Of a DNA stretch of 64,000 bases, positions 1-10,538 are shown in pieces; the first letter of the stretch is position 1, and each line of letters opens with the position of its first letter. Under the pieces are notes generated by a model, which did not search any database, was not told the origin of the DNA, and saw only the letters and a list, made by a program, of their open reading frames with translations. A program made the position numbers and the translations under genes. This DNA comes from Paraphysoderma sedebokerense. Lineage: Eukaryota > Blastocladiomycota > Physodermatomycetes > Physodermatales > Physodermataceae. The stretch lies in NCBI GenBank assembly GCA_025602915.1, contig JAHLJZ010000037.1:1-64000 (forward strand), read 5' to 3'.

Positions 1-266
1 CAATCAGGACAATATATTTTCATATCCTACATATCAAATACACAATTGCAATACACAACGTTTTCAATATATATCGAATTCGAGTTTTCATTTAAGTTCC
101 AATAAGAGTGAGAGCTCCGTTTGTATTAATAAACTACTTCATAATTCATGACAATTCAACTTGGTGCGTGTCAATATATTTCTGCAAACTTGTCGGTTGA
201 AGATTAGTATCTAATCTATCTGGCAACGAACGTCCACTGCGTAGTTTTTAAGCAAGAACAACAATA
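1..266. other. Left-edge intergenic DNA
   Basis: AT-rich sequence downstream of the SH3-EH gene. I see no open frame or RNA gene in it. Confidence 0.5.
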
Positions 267-2163
267 TCAATTAAAATTGATCCCGTACGTCAACGAAACC
301 AGCGAAATTACAAACCTTAAAACCTCATCAATTAACCACACACCCACCACAAATTCTTCGCGAACTAATTCCTCCTTTTGGTTCGTGCTCACTAATCGCC
401 ATATTTTTGCTAGCACATCAAAATTTAAACGTGATTTGGCCCAAATGGTCTTGACTGTTGCGCCTGCAATAGTGTTCACAGAGGAGCTGGCAGACCGCTC
501 GGCATATTCGTTGAATAGAATGATGTAACGTTTCAGTGCCGGCAAGGGTATCGGACATTGATCGCGGCTGGGTTTTGAAAAAGTGCGCTGAGGATTCGCT
601 GCCACTGTTTAGTGAAATGTTCGTAGAGAAGGAAAACGTCAGGACTAAAGACAACAGAAGGGATTCAACGAAGTAACAGGAGCATGAACAAACCAGTTGA
701 ATAATCTTCAAACGGATTTTGATTTTCCTTCGCATGTCCTCTGTTTTGTGATAATCCGGCGGTCGAGGCCTTCAAACTATTTCCGCTCGCACTGCGAGTC
801 ATTCCTGTGTCTTTTTCATCCAAATCGCTACCGACAGAGTTGGATCGAGACGGCAAAGGTGGAGGACCACCTTTGGTATTGCTTTGTGCAAGAAATGTTG
901 ATTTTGTAAACCCGCCTGATGAATTCAAGGAGACTGAGCTCGAACGTGATTCGAAGTTTTCAATTGAATTGATTGATTTTGGTCTTGGTGGTAATGAAGG
1001 CTGAACTTGCGAATTGTTGGAATTGACAATTTGAAGAGGCCTAGATGACATTGATATTGAGGATGGCCGAGATTCAGGCGAAGATGATGGTGATGAAGAT
1101 CGCGGAATACTTTTGAGTGATGGGTTAGATTGTGAAGATCTCAATAAGCTGGAAGCAAACTCTGGCGGAGAATTAAAACTAGATGACGTTGTGTTCATTT
1201 CATTAAGTGAGGATACAGAACTTGATTTCGAGAGTGAGCTCGGTTTCGGCGCTGGTTTCGGCGGTTCCTTTTTCCAATGTTTTTCAGCTGCTCTTGATCC
1301 AGAATTCTGCGATGTCAAGTTCTCGGTGCTTGATGACCTAGAACCTCTGGAATTTGACGGAAACATAGGAGGTGTAGACGTTCTTAATCCTGATTTCGAA
1401 GTACCATTACCGACAACTACAGCGCCTGTACCATTCAAACTGCGATCATCCTTAAACCCCTCATTCCTCGGTCCAGCTGAAATGGCTTCATCGGATAAAG
1501 CCAAAGTAGCAATTCTCTCTTTGACGCTTAAAACTTTGGGTATACCCGATTGAGTTGTATCATCTTTATTGGAGTTTGTAGAAGGATCGAACTGCGCAAT
1601 TCGTTCTCTCACAGAGGACATGTCGACAGCGTATGGGTCTGTGTGTCGTCGATGATGATTAAGTGTTAAAGGCGGTTTCACTGGAAAATAAGATGTTGTT
1701 AATTGGAGATATGATGGCTCCTGATAGTCTGCAATGGGGTCACTCTGCCAAGTGGAGGGAATGGAAATTAAAGTTAAATTGTCAGTACATGATAATTACT
1801 CAATACACAATCCGACATCATCAATACCCTAGCAAAATGTTGTATGTCCATAGTCTAATTTCCAACAGGTAGAATACATACCAGTATCAGTTTGACATAA
1901 TTCTTGGGAATTAGTCCCCTTCTTTTTGTATCTCTTGAAGTGGCAAGATAGAATCCGAATTCACCAGACTCACCGACTACAGTGGAAAGACATAGATAAG
2001 CATTAATATCGGTTAGTACATCAGGGCTATTCACACAGATAGTTTTCTGTAGAAAAATATATAGGAAAGCACCTTCGACAAAGATATCGCCCTTTACGAA
2101 GCTAATTTCGGAGGGATTGGCAGATTCGCAGGATTGTAAGGCGACAGCTATTCTTTTCGACAT
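267..2163 (-). CDS. SH3 (N-terminal) - Ser/Pro-rich linker - EH (C-terminal) adaptor, Irs4-like
   Basis: Probable endocytic or phosphoinositide-signalling scaffold. The start is the ATG at 2163 (MSKRIAVALQ). An N-terminal SH3 domain is split by an intron at about 1985-2073; the joined frame gives GDIFVE-VGESGEF and ends RRGLIPKNYVKLI, the typical SH3 C-terminal strand. A second intron (about 1765-1868) leads into a linker of about 330 residues rich in Ser, Pro and PPxPxR-type segments (PPLPSR, PPRPKS). A third intron (about 606-684) joins NPFEDYST to a C-terminal EH domain containing VKTIWAKSRL, VLAKIWRLV and EEFVVGVWLID. The W-x-K-S-R-L and EFVVG-WLID wording is closest to the C-terminal EH of the fungal Irs4/Tax4 family. 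NPFE resembles the NPF motifs that EH domains bind. SH3 before EH is an uncommon order (Intersectin has EH first). The last few codons could be spliced differently. Confidence 0.75.
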
Positions 2164-2602
2164 TGACAATTAGATAGATACAACAGATGCAATGGAATGC
2201 AAGAATATTGCAGACATACCTTCTCTTCTAATTCAGATAAAGACAGTGTGAATAATTCTGGAGAAGGAGTGACAAAGAAGACGAAGAAATTCGTTCTCCT
2301 GAGCAATTAATCTAGGTGGCGGCCTCGAGGAGATAATGGATTAAGAATCGACTTTTTGTATCTTTCACTATATTGTATAAAAGCGAAATATGATTACTTG
2401 ATAGATTTTCGTACACGGAGGATTCATGAAGGAACATCAATATATTGTGACATTATATTCGTTAAATTGCGCATTATGGGTCAAGCGAATATAAAATAAG
2501 TATTGACAATTAAATGACATGAAACTCTGTTCAAAAATTGAAATACAATACAACAACTTTTTTTCCAATTCTCCATCGATAAATAAAACAGATTCACCTC
2601 AC
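2164..2602. promoter_or_regulatory. Upstream region of the SH3-EH gene
   Basis: Non-coding gap of about 440 bases between two minus-strand genes. It must contain the promoter of the SH3-EH gene and the 3' end of the J-protein gene. No specific element is recognised. Confidence 0.4.
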
Positions 2603-3622
2603 CTATTTCTTCTTCAATACCCTTCGTTTCGCACTTGTCACTGCCTCCAAATATTCTTTATCATTCACCAACTGTTCTTCCAGCAATTGTTTCTCCATTC
2701 TTTTCTTAATTTCATTCTTCAATCCTTCCTCGTGCTTAAAAGGCTCGAATACCCTGTTAAGTTCATTGGCACTCAAACTTCCAAGTAACTTTGTGAAGGC
2801 CTCAGCTTGAGCAACTAAAGGTTCCAATTTTACTTTTTTGACAGGGAATAGTAGAGGTCCAATTTGTGAGAGTGCGATGAAAATGATGGCGAAATTCTGA
2901 TGAAGAAGGGTAATTCGTTCCGTGGTTGTCAGATGTGGACTGACAAGATTTAAGAATTGCGATATGAATGTAGAAGAATCGTTCGGTCTGACGATGAGGA
3001 ATAATTCCAGTACTCCCATGCCAACAAAAGTTGTGAATCTCCAATACCGTCCAAACTGACCCACTTCCAGAAATTGCAGTAACACCAAGACCAAACCACT
3101 AAAAATGTAGAATGGTGCAAATGAATTGGTGATATAGCTGCTCAAATAATCTGAATAATTGAGACATCTGTTACAATTTTTGATAGTTACAAGTCCTAAA
3201 GTATCGTAAACAGATCGTTTAAGAGTATCGGAAAGGACTTCATAGGTTTTTCGAATCTGAATAAACTTATTTTGAGCGACTTCATCTCCAGGATTCTTGT
3301 CTGGGTGATATATCAAAGATAGTTTGCGATGAGCCGAACGGAGTTCTCTCGAATCTGCTGACGGCGAAAGATCAAACACCGAGTAGTGGTTCGGCGGAAG
3401 GGATTGAATGGTGTTGACAAAGGAATAGAGAAGATAGAGGGTGACCACAAATATGTATATCCTATTGCGGTCCTTAGTATATTTCGATGTATTCTGTTGT
3501 GGCCGAGAGCGGGATGAGCCGTAGCGAAAACCATAATATCTTGCCAAGAGGAAATCTGTTATCATTGAGGGCACAAAGAGCCAGAAAGCGAGGCCGGTGT
3601 ACGGCGACATGTCGAAAGCCAT
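2603..3622 (-). CDS. Membrane-anchored DnaJ (J-domain) protein
   Basis: A 339-residue single-exon co-chaperone gene. A hydrophobic N-terminus (about residues 8-28) and a second segment near residues 53-70 (IYIFVVTLYLLYSFVNTI) precede a J-domain at about residues 79-145. That domain contains YSVFDLSPSAD, the essential HPD tripeptide in LIYHPDKNPGDE, and FIQIRKTYEVLSD. Further hydrophobic stretches follow (FAPFYIFSGLVLVLLQFL, FTTFVGMGVLELFLIV and one near residue 245), then a basic, helical C-terminus ending in KRRVLKKK. The order (TM, J-domain, several TMs, charged tail) resembles fungal ER-membrane J-proteins. The HPD motif implies that it stimulates an Hsp70 ATPase; ER or mitochondrial membrane location is inferred from topology only. 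The specific orthologue is not identified. Confidence 0.85.
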   Translation of the reverse strand: MAFDMSPYTGLAFWLFVPSMITDFLLARYYGFRYGSSRSRPQQNTSKYTKDRNRIYIFVVTLYLLYSFVNTIQSLPPNHYSVFDLSPSADSRELRSAHRKLSLIYHPDKNPGDEVAQNKFIQIRKTYEVLSDTLKRSVYDTLGLVTIKNCNRCLNYSDYLSSYITNSFAPFYIFSGLVLVLLQFLEVGQFGRYWRFTTFVGMGVLELFLIVRPNDSSTFISQFLNLVSPHLTTTERITLLHQNFAIIFIALSQIGPLLFPVKKVKLEPLVAQAEAFTKLLGSLSANELNRVFEPFKHEEGLKNEIKKRMEKQLLEEQLVNDKEYLEAVTSAKRRVLKKK

Positions 3623-4052
3623 GGTTGGATATTAAGCTGAATTATTGCTCTTGAACGATGGATTGCAGATTTTGGATAATGATAAATAAAGTTCAATAAA
3701 TATAATTTTGCATTCACGAACGATATCAAAAGGAACTGACAAAGAGGGAAGGAAAATTGAATAATCACGTGACTCGTATTCTCCGCGAACAATTCTAAAT
3801 TAAAAATTATTATATTTTTTCGGATATATCTGCTCCTATCGTTATTCTATGTAACTTGTTATTGTATAAGATTGAAAATTTCTGATTTCGCAAATATTGT
3901 ATGATTATGCGTCTTCCTGTTTTTGCAGTGTCGTCAAATTCTGTCCTGACTTATAAGCCATTAATTTATTCAACAATTTCAATATGTTCCAGGACATGCA
4001 ATACGCAATATAAAGGAGGAGTAAACTTCGGATGCCGTGCTTGCCGTTCCAA
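3623..4052. promoter_or_regulatory. Gap between the J-protein and bL19m genes
   Basis: AT-rich non-coding DNA upstream of the J-protein gene and downstream of the bL19m gene. Short frames here are overlapping shadows. No element is recognised. Confidence 0.4.
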
Positions 4053-4707
4053 TTACTTTTTCCTTCTTCGGTTGCTGCCGCCTTCTTTGGCTTCCGACTC
4101 ACTGACATTCCATTGCGCTTTCTTCGGTTGATCCCTTAAATAATACAACTTGCTCCGCCTAAAATCACCTCTTTTCAGCAACTTAATCTCAGTAATCATT
4201 GGGCTATACACTTTATAACACTGTTCAACCCCTGTTCCCAACACATAATTCCGCACTGTCATCGATGTGTCAATTCCTTTTCGTCTTATAGAAATCACAA
4301 CACCCGCGAAGGATATAGTTTTTTGTTTTGATGTTGATGTAAGTGAGTTCACTCTAACGATAGAGCCCGGTGTAATGTTCTGTGGATTTGATTTGGAGAA
4401 AAGAGCTGAACGAGAGTCGTTGTCGTAGTGGGTTTGGACATTGTGGGTAATGAGTGATTTCAAAAGGGATTGGCCAGTCGGTCGATTTGTGGTGATCGGT
4501 GATGAAATCTGCGTTGAAAAAGACGAATTATCTGTTTTATTCACGAAATGTTAGTATATGATAACCAATCCCAAAGTTTCTCTGAAGCAGTTGAAAAAAT
4601 GTACCCTTGGCCATCGTCACTGCGGATAATTGTCGTACAACTGGCGCAATTGATGAAGCAGAGCGCAGTCTGCATTTCCTGAATGATTGCGAAATGCTAG
4701 TCAACAT
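4053..4707 (-). CDS. Mitochondrial large-subunit ribosomal protein bL19m
   Basis: Structural protein of the mitochondrial ribosome. Exon 1 starts at 4707 and encodes about 34 residues with a classic mitochondrial presequence (MLTSISQSFRKCRLRSAS..., Arg/Ser-rich and without acidic residues). An intron of about 60-70 bases follows, with a TACTAAC-like branch point (atactaac) near its 3' end. The splice gives GAT (D) and enters DNSSFS in frame. Exon 2 holds the bL19 core: PGSIVRVNSLT, FAGVVISIRRKGIDTSMTVR, the signature GTGVEQCYKVYSP, then KLLKRGDFRRSKLYYLRD. These match bacterial L19 blocks (GVVI-R-GGGI--TFTVR, GVGVERTFPLHSP, RRAKLYYLRD). The tail is lysine/arginine-rich. The gene is divergent from the secreted propeller gene and not functionally linked to it. 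Confidence 0.92.
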
Positions 4708-5457
4708 TACGAAAACTTTTAAAGGAATTATTTTATTGTAGATTTTCCATGGTTAGATTGAGGGTAGCTACTGCCTTTGGTTGGTTGCTACAGTAACGTT
4801 CACGTGTCCTGTGAAAGTGCTCAGTCGTACATACGTATCAATCCTCGCATTTGATCTCTTATTGAGCAGTCGCTAATTCTGTTGATAAGATCTTTTCTGA
4901 AAACTAATATACGAATAATCACCATTCAATTGCAATTCAAATGCCGCAGTCGAATTTGCCAAGCAAATTACGTGAAAGTCATGGATGACTTGAGAAACCT
5001 CTGAAGACAAGCAATCAACATCCATTTCATCACAAATTTAAATTTGATCTATTGTTAATATTATCATGATAGCAATCTCAGATTGTGCCTTATTAATTTT
5101 GTGATTGAAAACCGCAACTGATTTAACAACGGACATCAAACGATCCTAGCACAAAAGAAAAGAGACGATTCAATCAAATATAACGGGCAAAGTAATTACT
5201 ACCTCAAGATTAAGACTGTGCAACTTTTATCAATTGCAAGTAATTAGGTGTAAATAAGCGGTACGAGAGTATATCATTGAATGCATTGTCTCGTTAAATT
5301 CCTTGTGCTATTCTGACCGCGTTCAGCACGACTGCAACGATTAAACGGTAACACCAACTGAATGAAACTGATTTAACTTGAAAAAGTTATTTATTTCTCG
5401 TGCACCTCGAATTGGATAACATAAATCTTCACATCAACATACGGTCAATAATCCAGA
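4708..5457. promoter_or_regulatory. Divergent intergenic region (bL19m / propeller copy 1)
   Basis: About 750 bases between divergent genes, which should carry both promoters. AT-rich, with no convincing open frame and no recognised regulatory motif. Confidence 0.4.
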
Positions 5458-7023
5458 ATGCGGCCAATTATCGTATCTCTATTGTTGATGTCCCTTATCT
5501 TTTCCAGTTCTGGCGCGCCGCAGACTATTACCGATACTATAGCGGCACCAGAAATCGTAAATGAAGTTGACGTGACAGGAATCCAGACTGTACCCGAGGC
5601 CATTTTGCCAGCACCTGAAACTATTCCTCAGGATGAATTGGCAACACCTCAAATTACAACTCAACCTGATTCGGCTGTTCCTCAGATCAGTTCCACGATT
5701 GATTCAGCAGCACCTCAGATCGCACCCGTGATTGGGACAGCAGCACCTCCAACGATAAATGAGACCCTTTTGAGGGCTGCAGTGCCCCGTCTGGTTTATG
5801 TTTGGACCGGTCCGGCTGATACCACCAAAAACGATTATCTTGCTGTCATCAATTTGAATAGTGTCAAACAGCCTAAAGCACGCAACAATACTTTGACGAT
5901 GCCAATCGAAGGAATCTTTGACGGTAAAGTTTAAAATTTCTCTACCTGTGTTATTCGGTGCTTCGCTGACTTCATAATATAACTCTTTCAGTCCCAACGA
6001 AGAAGAATGAACCACATCACATGGGAATATCAGCTGATGGGAAAACTCTTGCCGTTGGCGGGTTATTTTCAGTCAAGAATAATGTCGACGATGCGTATTT
6101 TTTCAATATATCGTCCAACCCCCGGGCACCAAAATTATTTAAAGCCGACCGACCTACTACTGCCGGCTACACTGATGAATTCGTCGCATTACCGGACGGC
6201 GGCTTTATGGTCTCTTATGTTTCCAATCGTCAATTAACCTCACCTGGAGTCTCGTCAGATACGACTCCGCCATGAACCGTGTCGGTGAGTTTCCAGCGAA
6301 TCCGCCGACCGATGGTTTTAATCCGCATGGTTGCGTGGTTGATTTCCAGAATAATCTCATTGCGACCGCTGATTTTATTGACCCCGCAACAAAAGCTGCA
6401 CGAAATACTATCAGAATTTGGGATGCAACCACAATGGAGATTACAAAAACCTTCCAAGGACCACTTACCATTGGTACGTCCGTGTTTAACTAAATGAAAT
6501 TACTATAAGTGTTATTAACGCCTTATCGTGTACAGGTGGATTTATGTCAGTCGCATTGAATCAAGGTTTCGTATATGCGACGGCCATGGGTGAAGGAAAA
6601 TTGTATCTCGCTGACCCGAAATCGGACAACCTCACCATGTCGGCTGTTTACGATTTCGGTGCAATCTCAATGCCGCAAACAGTTTTAACCTACAACGGCG
6701 GGCAGCGTGCACTCGTTTCACTCTACGGTTTAGACGCTGTTGATGTGCTCAATACAGCAGACCCGTTGAACCCGACATTGATACAAAGAATACAACTTCC
6801 TCAAGGCGCCGGTCCGCATGTGATTAAACTTTCTAAAGACGGTTCAACCTTAGCTGTATCTTGCTATTTTAGGGCAGCTAATCCCGGTGATTCGACTGTT
6901 AGATTCTTCAACGTCAATGGCGATAACTTCACTCCGCATCCTGTGTTCCCAGTTGTTGATTTTAAGACAGCTGTTCCGGATAAAGGATTCTCTCGTCCAC
7001 ATGGTGTGGCTTTTCATTTTTAG
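5458..7023 (+). pseudogene. Secreted beta-propeller protein, copy 1 (one-base frameshift)
   Basis: First of two tandem paralogues. A signal peptide (MRPIIVSLLLMSLIFSSSGA) is followed by a Pro/Thr-rich repeat region with AAPQI/TPQIT units that copy 2 lacks. A propeller-like domain then starts at RLVYVWTGPADTT. Introns lie at 5924-5991 and 6474-6535; both splice in frame. Compared with copy 2, one base is missing near 6251 (cctggagtctc against cctgggcgtctc). This shifts the frame and reaches a stop near 6275, although the rest of the reading frame remains open and very similar to copy 2. It is therefore either a recent pseudogene or an assembly error in a nearly identical pair. The family resembles selenium-binding-protein/lactonase-type seven-bladed propellers (NEPHHMGISADGKTLA, RPHGVAF); the activity is unknown. 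Confidence 0.6.
6252..6923 (+). repeat. Gene-conversion-like tract, copy 1 (partner 8328-9000)
   Basis: Reading the two genes side by side, this stretch is identical, base for base, to the one at about 8328-8987. The identity includes the whole intron at 6474-6535. Sequence outside the tract differs at many synonymous sites. Identity through an intron points to a recent gene conversion or a very recent partial duplication. Confidence 0.8.
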
Positions 7024-7771
7024 CTTACATTAGTTGTTAATAGGAGGTTGTATAAAATATTTTTAGATATTATGATATATATATGTAGATTAGACTGAAC
7101 CCAAATTGGGTGCAAATAAAATTGTTCAGATTTAAATTTTATTTTTTAAAGCTACTTATCTGTTAAAGAACCTTAAGGTTGGGGTAGGTTAATACTATAG
7201 TTGCAAATGACTTTCTTGTATTATTCAATATTATCTTTGCATTCATGAGATTGGTTGGTTTGGCATTTTGATGTGATACAATTTCTTGCCGTTCGACTGA
7301 AGAGTAGCAAATTTCATTACATAACAATAGCTATTATATACTTCAGTGTAGCAATTATGAATTATCCCTTAATAACCCAAAGTACGAGGGTGTCGTCCTG
7401 TGTGGTTGGAACCGTTTTTCATTGTGACAACGGAAAAGAACACATCAGTGTGACACCGATAAGAAGAAAACGATACATTGGAAGTATAACGACTAAACAG
7501 AAGTTTGTACCACTCTCATCCATTGAAACCAACAGATGAATTCATTTGGAGCAATTAAACGAAATGCGCTATTGGAGATAATATCATTGCTTGTATTGTT
7601 CTCGTCTATAACCAGGTGCGTTTCAAAACGCGTTCATCAACGACCCGCTTGTTACACCAAATAAATGAAATTGATGGAGCTGCAATTTTTGAGAACTATA
7701 AGTTTCTGCAACCTCTAACGAGACATAACAACGGTCTTCACTATATTTTCAAGTCAAATAGTTAAACCGCA
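7024..7771. promoter_or_regulatory. Gap between the two propeller genes
   Basis: Downstream of copy 1 and upstream of copy 2. A weak open frame at 7255-7539 has no recognisable domain and I do not call it a gene. The promoter of copy 2 should lie toward the right end. Confidence 0.4.
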
Positions 7772-9100
7772 ATGCAGAGAATATTACTTTTTTTGACTGT
7801 GATATCAGTACTTTTTGTATCCAGTTCAGCAACGCCGCAGAAAGAGGCAGGTTCCTCTAGACAAGCGAAAACTCAGCGTATTGTTTATGTTTGGACAGGG
7901 CCAGCCGATACTACCAAAAATGATTATCTGGCCGTCATTGATTTGGATAGTGCCAAAAATGCTAACGAACGTGCTAAGCAAAAGAACCCGATTGATGGAA
8001 TTTTTGACGGTAAATACTGATCACACAACCGTTTTACTAAAGACATGTATTAATTCGTAATTATTAGTGCCAACGACAAAGAATGAGCCTCACCATATGG
8101 GAATTTCAGCTGACGGAAAAACCCTTGCCGCTGGTGGATTATTCTCTGTCAAGAACAATGTAGATGATGCTTACTTCTTCGATATATCATCTAATCCGAG
8201 AAAGCCGAAATTATTCAAAGCCGACCGACCTACTACTGCCGGTTACACTGATGAATTTGTTGCATTGCCGGACGGCGGCTTTATGGTCTCTTATGTTTCC
8301 AATCGTCAATTTACCTCGCCTGGGCGTCTCGTCAGATACGACTCCGCCATGAACCGTGTCGGTGAGTTTCCAGCGAATCCGCCGACCGATGGTTTTAATC
8401 CGCATGGTTGCGTGGTTGATTTCCAGAATAATCTCATTGCGACCGCTGATTTTATTGACCCCGCAACAAAAGCTGCACGAAATACTATCAGAATTTGGGA
8501 TGCAACCACAATGGAGATTACAAAAACCTTCCAAGGACCACTTACCATTGGTACGTCCGTGTTTAACTAAATGAAATTACTATAAGTGTTATTAACGCCT
8601 TATCGTGTACAGGTGGATTTATGTCAGTCGCATTGAATCAAGGTTTCGTATATGCGACGGCCATGGGTGAAGGAAAATTGTATCTCGCTGACCCGAAATC
8701 GGACAACCTCACCATGTCGGCTGTTTACGATTTCGGTGCAATCTCAATGCCGCAAACAGTTTTAACCTACAACGGCGGGCAGCGTGCACTCGTTTCACTC
8801 TACGGTTTAGACGCTGTTGATGTGCTCAATACAGCAGACCCGTTGAACCCGACATTGATACAAAGAATACAACTTCCTCAAGGCGCCGGTCCGCATGTGA
8901 TTAAACTTTCTAAAGACGGTTCAACCTTAGCTGTATCTTGCTATTTTAGGGCAGCTAATCCCGGTGATTCGACTGTTAGATTCTTTGAAGTTGATGGAGA
9001 CAAATTCACGCCGCATGCTACGATTCCAGTCGTTGATTTTAAGACAGCTGTTCCGGATAAGGGTTTTTCACGTCCGCATGGAGTGGCTTTTCTTTTTTAA
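7772..9100 (+). CDS. Secreted beta-propeller protein, copy 2 (intact)
   Basis: Intact paralogue of the upstream gene, about 400 residues. It starts at 7772 with a signal peptide (MQRILLFLTVISVLFVSSSA), a short KQ-rich spacer and then RIVYVWTGPADTTKNDY. An intron near 8012-8070 splices GACG to TGCCAACG and gives VPTTKNEPHHMGISADG. A second intron near 8551-8612 joins TIG to GFMSVALNQG. The repeating pattern of short hydrophobic strands with G-D-S/T turns (KLSKDGSTLAVS, LPDGGFMVSYVS, NPHGCVVDFQNN) fits a seven-bladed propeller. The final GFSRPHGVAF and the HH and HG histidines recall the selenium-binding protein/methanethiol-oxidase superfamily, but I cannot assign a reaction. The signal peptide implies secretion. 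Confidence 0.8.
8328..8987 (+). repeat. Gene-conversion-like tract, copy 2
   Basis: Partner of the tract in copy 1. The two are identical through exon, intron and exon, and divergence resumes at gattctt|tgaagttgatgg. Confidence 0.8.
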
Positions 9101-9293
9101 CTGATAATATGATTTATTTAAAATTGATAGAGATATGCACAGTATAAATATATATAAATATATATAAGTTAGATTAAAGAAATACATGGTTAAAATATGT
9201 AAATGTATTGTATCATACATGTTCCCATTTTCGATGAGTAAAATTTTTGTACGTCAATTGAAGACGAGCTTGGAAATCGGAGGGTATGAATGG

Positions 9294-10121
9294 TTATACA
9301 ACAGCTGCCTTTTGCGATATACTGCTTTTGAAATTTGAAAGATCATCCTTTGAGAAATACCTGTCCGTGCTATCAGGGTCTCTCGTGACTTTCTTTAATC
9401 CCTTTAAGAACTCGCTGAACAAGTAAATTCTGATTGCGACGGCAACGTAGGTCGAAGTAAAATTTTCATCCACTTGACTCAATACCAACGCATTGGCCAC
9501 TATGATAAATGCACATTCGAAAAATAATAAACCCAGGCAACGTTTCACGATTGCTTTCATGGCTGGGTTTGCTAGTGTTTTCAGAAACATAGCAAATCGG
9601 ATTGACACGAAGAAATTGAATGCTGCGTCGTAAAGACTATAAATACTCCAGAGATGGTCACCTAGATTTAAGGTGGCTTCTGCATCTTCAGCTTTCTCGA
9701 AAATTTTCGCTTGCGCAACTATCAAGACAGTGTCGGCTGAAATAATTAAGACAATAGTGACTAGACACAAGAAATCCAAAAACCGAATGACTCTCATATC
9801 GTATTTGTTTTTGATAAAGTACCGAAGTTGGGTGTAATTGATAACTGAATAGCCAGCCGCGGTCCCCATTTCAAGGAGAAAAGATATCGAAGGGAGAAGC
9901 AACAGTTCTAGACCAACTTCAAAATGGAACGACGCGAAATACAGAATTGACTCGACCATAAATACGAAGGAAAGAAGTTTTAAACGACGTTTTGAACTCT
10001 GATAAAATGTTATAAGAGTTACAGCTATAATGAATCCAAGACCGATATTAGCTGTTATTGAACCCAGTTGGGTAGTGTCATAAAGGTACTCTGGAGGTTG
10101 CTCGGATGTGGTTTCAGACAT
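9294..10121 (-). CDS. Multi-pass membrane protein, paralogue 1 of 3
   Basis: A 275-residue protein of unknown function. I start it at the ATG at 10121 (MSETTSEQPPEYLYD), because all three tandem paralogues align from this point; the longer in-frame extension to 10319 has no counterpart in them. About six or seven hydrophobic segments are visible: GFIIAVTLITF, LSFVFMVESILYF, LLLLPSISFLLEM, FLDFLCLVTIVLIISADTVL, a segment around LYDAAFNFFVSIRFAMFL, LLFFECAFIIVANALVL, and a weaker one around VAVAIRIYLFSEFL. The cytoplasmic tail carries RDPDSTDRYFSKDDL. The PPEYLYD start, YFIKNKYDMRVIRFLDF and YVAVAIRIYLFSEFLKGLKKV are conserved in all copies. It resembles uncharacterised fungal seven-TM-like proteins. 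I cannot identify a ligand or transport role. Confidence 0.75.
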   Translation of the reverse strand: MSETTSEQPPEYLYDTTQLGSITANIGLGFIIAVTLITFYQSSKRRLKLLSFVFMVESILYFASFHFEVGLELLLLPSISFLLEMGTAAGYSVINYTQLRYFIKNKYDMRVIRFLDFLCLVTIVLIISADTVLIVAQAKIFEKAEDAEATLNLGDHLWSIYSLYDAAFNFFVSIRFAMFLKTLANPAMKAIVKRCLGLLFFECAFIIVANALVLSQVDENFTSTYVAVAIRIYLFSEFLKGLKKVTRDPDSTDRYFSKDDLSNFKSSISQKAAVV

Positions 10122-10538
10122 GTGTGGAAATGAGCTTCTAACGATATAATAACGAAAGGAAAGAAACTGTAAATGAGAACCAAGAAGTCTATTGGGAGTA
10201 CCAAAAATTTTGTATCTTGTCATCCGAAATCTCATATATGAAATGCCAACTACGAATGTCGTGAACGATTGTATGCGATCAATGTCATTTCGGCTAGCAG
10301 GGCCATCAACTTTCAACAAACGGTTTACAGCCGTTGTGCAGTAAGAGAATTTGAGTGAAAAAGAAGCGGGAGGTAACTACTACTCCATTAGCAATGAAAA
10401 CTAGAAAATGAGTAAAACACTAATATTCCTTGTTTTTCTGACCTTACGGCCGTTCTTTTGCTAGTATGTACAATAACGACTTAACAAAAAGAAATTGAGG
10501 GATAACGCCTGTTTCCAAATATTTATACATAAAGATGC
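10122..10538. other. Spacer between membrane-protein paralogues 1 and 2
   Basis: About 400 bases of AT-rich DNA containing the putative promoter of paralogue 1. I see no further gene. Confidence 0.4.

Noticed and set aside
7255-7539. Open frame between the propeller genes
   Set aside because: No domain, no signal peptide and no similarity to neighbours; length is compatible with chance.
10122-10319. N-terminal extension of membrane paralogue 1
   Set aside because: The other two paralogues start at the PPEYLYD block, and the extension lacks a counterpart in both.
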